This document shows positions 6,569-9,262 of a stretch of DNA of 9,262 nt, one piece after another. Made by a program: the position numbers and the translations under genes. Within the stretch, counting starts at the first letter, position 1; each line of letters starts with the position of its first letter. Under the pieces are notes generated by a model. The model made no database searches and was not told the origin of the DNA. It worked only from the letters and a program-made list of their open reading frames with translations. This stretch comes from an uncultured Kiloniellales bacterium (GTDB lineage: Bacteria; Pseudomonadota; Alphaproteobacteria; Kiloniellales; JAKSDN01). Location: positions 1 to 9,262 of the forward strand of contig CALJXB010000307.1 in NCBI GenBank assembly GCA_937974415.1. Direction: 5' to 3'.

Positions 6569-7183
6569 ATGGACAGCCGCCCGGCCGAAGGCGGCCCGCC
6601 GACGACCCTGCTCATCGCCTGCGGCGCCCTGGCGCGGGAGGTGGTCGACGTGATCCGGCTGAACGGCCTGAGCCACGTCAGCGTCACCTGCCTGCCGGCC
6701 ATTTGGCACAACACGCCGGACAAGATTCCCGAGGGCGTGCGCCGCAAGATCGGCGAGGCGCGCGGGCACTACGACCGAATCCTGGTGCTCTACGGCGATT
6801 GCGGCAGCGGCGGTTTGCTGGACCAACTCCTCGAAGAAGAAGGCGTCGAGCGCATCGACGGCCCGCACTGCTATGCCTTCTACTCGGGCGTCGAAGACTT
6901 CCTGGCCGAGGCAGATGCGGATCCCACCTGCTTCTACCTCACCGACTATCTGGCGCGCCATTTCGATCGCCTGATCATCGAGGGGCTCGGCATCGACCGG
7001 CATCCGGAATTGCTGCCTCTCTACTTCGGCAACTACACGACCCTGGTTTATCTAGCCCAGACCGAGGACGCGGACCTGGAGACCAAGGCCAAGGCCGCGG
7101 CCGAACGCCTGGGCCTCGCCTATCGCCACCACTTCACCGGCTATGGCGAGCTCGGCAGCTTCATTCAGGCGGCGAGCCACTAA
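6569..7183 (+). CDS. DUF1638 domain-containing protein
   Basis: A 204-residue protein of the uncharacterised DUF1638 family. It shows LLIACGAL (14-21), a LPAIWHNTPDKIPEGV block (42-57), LYGDCGSGG (74-82), GPHCYAFYSG (98-107) and a FYLTDYLARHFD block (122-133). Cys18, His47, Cys78, His100, Cys101 and possibly Cys121 lie inside these blocks and could form a metal or corrinoid-handling site; that is inference. No signal peptide or membrane helix is seen. From memory, DUF1638 genes lie near MttB-type methyltransferase genes in bacteria and methanogens, which suits this setting between a corrinoid protein and folate enzymes. Possible roles are cofactor insertion, corrinoid protection or a redox accessory function. 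Start at ATG 6569 is supported by AGGAG seven bases upstream. Confidence 0.9.
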   Translation: MDSRPAEGGPPTTLLIACGALAREVVDVIRLNGLSHVSVTCLPAIWHNTPDKIPEGVRRKIGEARGHYDRILVLYGDCGSGGLLDQLLEEEGVERIDGPHCYAFYSGVEDFLAEADADPTCFYLTDYLARHFDRLIIEGLGIDRHPELLPLYFGNYTTLVYLAQTEDADLETKAKAAAERLGLAYRHHFTGYGELGSFIQAASH

Positions 7184-7225
7184 CTAAGGCCCACACAATC
7201 GGGCCACTGAGGGACAGCACGCGAC

Positions 7226-7528
7226 ATGGCAAAGCTCACCATCGTCTACTGGCGGGACATCCCGGCCCAGGTCATCGTCAAGGCGGGCCGGCAGAATGCC
7301 AAGCGGCAGCTCGACGAGCGCTTCGAGAAGGCGATCGACCGGGCGGCCATGCGCGCCGACTTGAAGGATACCGATTCCTATCTATCCGAGTGGCGGCGGG
7401 GCGAGCCGGTCGACTGCGGCGACGACCTGGAGGCCGAGGCCGACGCAGCGGCCCGGCGCCTGGAAGAGGACTTTCACCCGGACCGGCTGCGCGACCTCGT
7501 GTCCGCCGGCGGTTGGGACCAGGCCTGA
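7226..7528 (+). CDS. Small 'virulence factor' domain protein, function unknown
   Basis: A 100-residue protein beginning AKLTIVYWRDIPAQV and matching what I know of the short Virulence_fact family (PF13769). The name is historical: here the gene sits inside a one-carbon operon, so a virulence role is not implied. Features: an N-terminal strand with YWRDIPAQ, a basic stretch with KAGRQNAKRQL that may contact a nucleotide or nucleic acid (inference), and an acidic C-terminal half (DDLEAEADAA). It contains no obvious catalytic motif, one cysteine, and no signal peptide. GAGGG lies 12 bases before the ATG, a slightly long spacing. Its stop (TGA 7526-7528) touches the ribosome binding site of the next gene, implying translational coupling. 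Confidence 0.82.
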   Translation: MAKLTIVYWRDIPAQVIVKAGRQNAKRQLDERFEKAIDRAAMRADLKDTDSYLSEWRRGEPVDCGDDLEAEADAAARRLEEDFHPDRLRDLVSAGGWDQA

Positions 7529-7532
7529 GGAG
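7528..7532 (+). promoter_or_regulatory. Ribosome binding site AGGAG of the MetF-like gene
   Basis: AGGAG overlaps the last base of the preceding stop codon. It directly abuts ATG 7533 (spacing zero) but lies nine bases before ATG 7542, so 7542 is the better start. Confidence 0.6.
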
Positions 7533-7541
7533 ATGGCGGCC

Positions 7542-8489
7542 ATGGCAGCGCCCACCCCGGAGCCTGGAGTCCCCAACGCCCCCGCGGACCGCAAGCAGCA
7601 GATCCTCAATTTCGTCGACGGCTTCACCATCGAGACGACGCCCGGCTCGGCCCTGAAGATTCCCGACTACCGGGAGCACCTGCGCCCCGGCATGACGGTC
7701 TCGGTGACCTTCCTGCCGGGGTCCGACTTCGCCGACACCGTCACCACCGCCAAGCGCCTGAAGGACGAGGGCTTCAAGCCCGCGCCGCACTTCGCCGCTC
7801 GCTCGATCCCGAGCCGCGCCGCCTTCGAGGGCTACCTCATGCGCCTGCAGGACGAGGTCGGCGTCGAGGAGGTTGTGGCCCTCGGTGGGGCCGTGAACTC
7901 GCCGGTCGGCGAGTACGAAAGCTCCATGCAGCTGCTGGAGACCGGCCTGTTCGACAAGTACGCCGTCAAGCGCATCGGCCTGGCCGGCCACCCGGAGGGC
8001 TCGCCCGACATCTCCGACACCGGGCTTGCCGAGGCGCTCACCGCGAAGAACGCTTTCGCCGAGCGCAGCGACGCCGAGTTCTACCTGGCCACCCAGTTCT
8101 GCTTCGAGGCGGCGCCGATCATAGCCTGGGACAAGGTGATCCGTGACGCCGGCAACCGTCTTCCGATCCACATCGGCATCCCGGGCCTCGCCACCCTGAA
8201 GACCTTGATCAACCACGCCAAGGCCTGCGGCATCGGACCCTCGATGAGAGTCTTGACGCGCCAGGCCAAGAATATCACTAAGCTGCTGAACGTCCGGGCG
8301 CCGGACCGCCTGGTGAGCGAGCTGGCCGCCTACCGGGCGAACGACCCCGACTGCGGCATCGCCCGTGTCCACATCTATCCGCTGGGCGGCCTGCGCCGCT
8401 CGGCCCTGTGGATCTACGCGGTCGCCGACGGCGACTTCACCCTGGCCAAGGACGGCTGGTCGTTCAAGGTCGACAGGGACATCGAATAA
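7542..8489 (+). CDS. Methylenetetrahydrofolate reductase (MetF-like, PF02219)
   Basis: A 315-residue TIM-barrel flavoprotein of the methylenetetrahydrofolate reductase family, probably oxidising methyl-THF to methylene-THF here. Aligning by eye to E. coli MetF: ETTP (Glu31) matches the catalytic Glu28 strand; PHFAARS (82-88) and VALGGAVNSP (112-121) follow; GLAGHPEGSP (146-155) matches the conserved GxAGYPExxP; ATQFCFEA has Gln185 at the Gln183 position; GIPGLATLK (212-220) and YPLGGLRRS (279-287) complete the barrel. The family RGD block reads GGA, so the folate/flavin-tuning Asp120 appears replaced by Ala117. The ~20-residue proline-rich N-terminus is not part of the fold. It is coupled to the gene before it and lies 59 bp ahead of the methyltransferase. 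Its electron acceptor is not apparent; no NADH-binding extension is present. A divergent demethylase relative is the main alternative. Confidence 0.9.
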   Translation: MAAPTPEPGVPNAPADRKQQILNFVDGFTIETTPGSALKIPDYREHLRPGMTVSVTFLPGSDFADTVTTAKRLKDEGFKPAPHFAARSIPSRAAFEGYLMRLQDEVGVEEVVALGGAVNSPVGEYESSMQLLETGLFDKYAVKRIGLAGHPEGSPDISDTGLAEALTAKNAFAERSDAEFYLATQFCFEAAPIIAWDKVIRDAGNRLPIHIGIPGLATLKTLINHAKACGIGPSMRVLTRQAKNITKLLNVRAPDRLVSELAAYRANDPDCGIARVHIYPLGGLRRSALWIYAVADGDFTLAKDGWSFKVDRDIE

Positions 8490-8548
8490 CACTAAGCGCG
8501 CGCCGGTGGCAGCTTCGCGGGCGGCGGTGAGAAAAAGAGAGAAAGCGC

Positions 8549-9262
8549 ATGACCCATACCGTCGTATCTTCGGACAAGAAAGAGGTCGTCATCGGGTTCG
8601 ACCGGCCGTTCTGCATCATCGGCGAGCGGATCAACCCGACCGGCCGCAAGAAGCTCGCCGCCGAGATGGCCGAGGGCAACTTCAGCACGGTCGAGGCTGA
8701 CGCCGTCGCCCAGGTCGAGGCCGGCGCCCACATGCTCGACGTCAACGCCGGCATCCCGCTGGCCGACGAACCGGCGATCCTGGCCGAGACCATCAAGCTG
8801 GTGCAGTCCCTGGTCGACGTGCCGCTGTCGATCGATTCCTCGATCGTCGAAGCGCTCGAGGCCGGCCTTGCCGTCTACAAGGGCAAGCCCCTGGTGAACT
8901 CGGTGACCGGCGAGGAAGAGCGCCTCGAGGTGGTGCTGCCGCTGATCAAGAAGTACGGCGCGGCGGTGGTCGCCATCTCCAACGACGAGACCGGGATCTC
9001 GGAAGACCCGGACGTGCGCTACGAAGTGGCCAAGAAGATCGTCGAGCGGGCCGCGGATTTCGGCATCCCCCGCGCCGACGTGGTGGTCGACCCGCTGGTC
9101 ATGCCGGTAGGTGCTCTGGGCAACGCCGGCGTCGCCGCCTTCCGCTTGATCCGTCGGCTGCGCGAGGAACTCGGAGTCAACACCACCTGCGGCGCCTCCA
9201 ACATGAGCTTCGGCCTGCCCAACCGGCATGCCCTCAACGCCATGTTCCTGGCCATGGCCTCG
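8549..9262 (+). CDS. Methyltetrahydrofolate:corrinoid methyltransferase (MtgA-like), partial at right edge
   Basis: The window holds exactly 238 codons from ATG 8549 with no stop, so the C-terminus is missing. The sequence is a pterin-binding (DHPS-fold) domain: IGERINPTGRKK (24-35), HMLDVNAGIP (61-70), LSIDSS (93-98), LVNSVTGE (115-122), VVVDPLVMP (178-186) and CGASNMSFGLPNR (214-226). Asp64, Asp96, Asn117 and Asn218 are the expected pterin-contact positions by analogy with AcsE and MetH. The family moves a methyl group between methyl-THF and a corrinoid protein; in the glycine betaine system of Desulfitobacterium the homologous MtgA makes methyl-THF. The purine-rich leader GAGAGAAAG just before the ATG is a modest ribosome binding site. 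It is the last visible member of the operon; downstream I would expect a corrinoid-activating ASKHA/ferredoxin protein and an MttB-type methyltransferase. Confidence 0.94.
   Translation, partial: MTHTVVSSDKKEVVIGFDRPFCIIGERINPTGRKKLAAEMAEGNFSTVEADAVAQVEAGAHMLDVNAGIPLADEPAILAETIKLVQSLVDVPLSIDSSIVEALEAGLAVYKGKPLVNSVTGEEERLEVVLPLIKKYGAAVVAISNDETGISEDPDVRYEVAKKIVERAADFGIPRADVVVDPLVMPVGALGNAGVAAFRLIRRLREELGVNTTCGASNMSFGLPNRHALNAMFLAMAS

Noticed and set aside
7278..8492. Minus-strand open frame of 404 codons opposite the MetF-like gene
   Set aside because: Antisense shadow of a well-supported MetF-family gene.

Overview
The window reads as a GC-rich (roughly two-thirds G+C by eye) proteobacterial chromosome segment, most likely from an alphaproteobacterium. 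The evidence is strong GC3 codon bias, the style of the GlxA/AraC-type regulator, and a gene set (B12 methyl transfer plus folate oxidation plus DUF1638 plus a 'virulence factor' domain protein) that I associate with methylated-amine catabolism in marine and soil Alphaproteobacteria. The taxonomic call is inference; no rRNA or other marker is present.

Layout: (1) 1-698, minus strand, the 5' portion of a cysteine-rich ferredoxin-like protein that runs off the left edge. (2) 821-1852, plus, a GlxA-family transcriptional regulator (DJ-1/PfpI-like sensor domain plus AraC-type DNA-binding domain), divergent from the ferredoxin gene across about 120 bp. (3) A 226-bp AT-richer gap holding probable promoter and operator sequence. 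(4) 2079-5639, plus, a 1186-residue iron-sulfur flavoprotein that looks like a GltD/NfnB-type half fused to a PyrK/NfnA-type half, preceded by about 240 residues of unknown function. (5) A 198-bp gap with a short inverted repeat and a run of eight T. (6) 5838 to the right edge, plus, a tight gene series: corrinoid (B12) protein, DUF1638 protein, small 'virulence factor' domain protein, MetF-like methylenetetrahydrofolate reductase, and the N-terminal 238 residues of a methyltetrahydrofolate:corrinoid methyltransferase, cut by the window end.

How they may work together (inference): an MttB-superfamily methyltransferase, not in this window but expected next to it, would take a methyl group from a quaternary or tertiary amine such as glycine betaine and put it on the corrinoid protein. 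The DHPS-fold methyltransferase would pass it to tetrahydrofolate, and the MetF-like enzyme would oxidise methyl-THF to methylene-THF. The fused iron-sulfur flavoprotein could take up or redistribute those electrons among folate, NAD(P)(H) and a ferredoxin, possibly also feeding reductive reactivation of the corrinoid. The GlxA-type regulator, related to the GbdR group that responds to betaine breakdown, is a plausible controller. The route resembles the MtgABC system of anaerobes but sits in what looks like a proteobacterium with an unusual electron-transfer protein. No mobile element, CRISPR array, tRNA or rRNA was seen.
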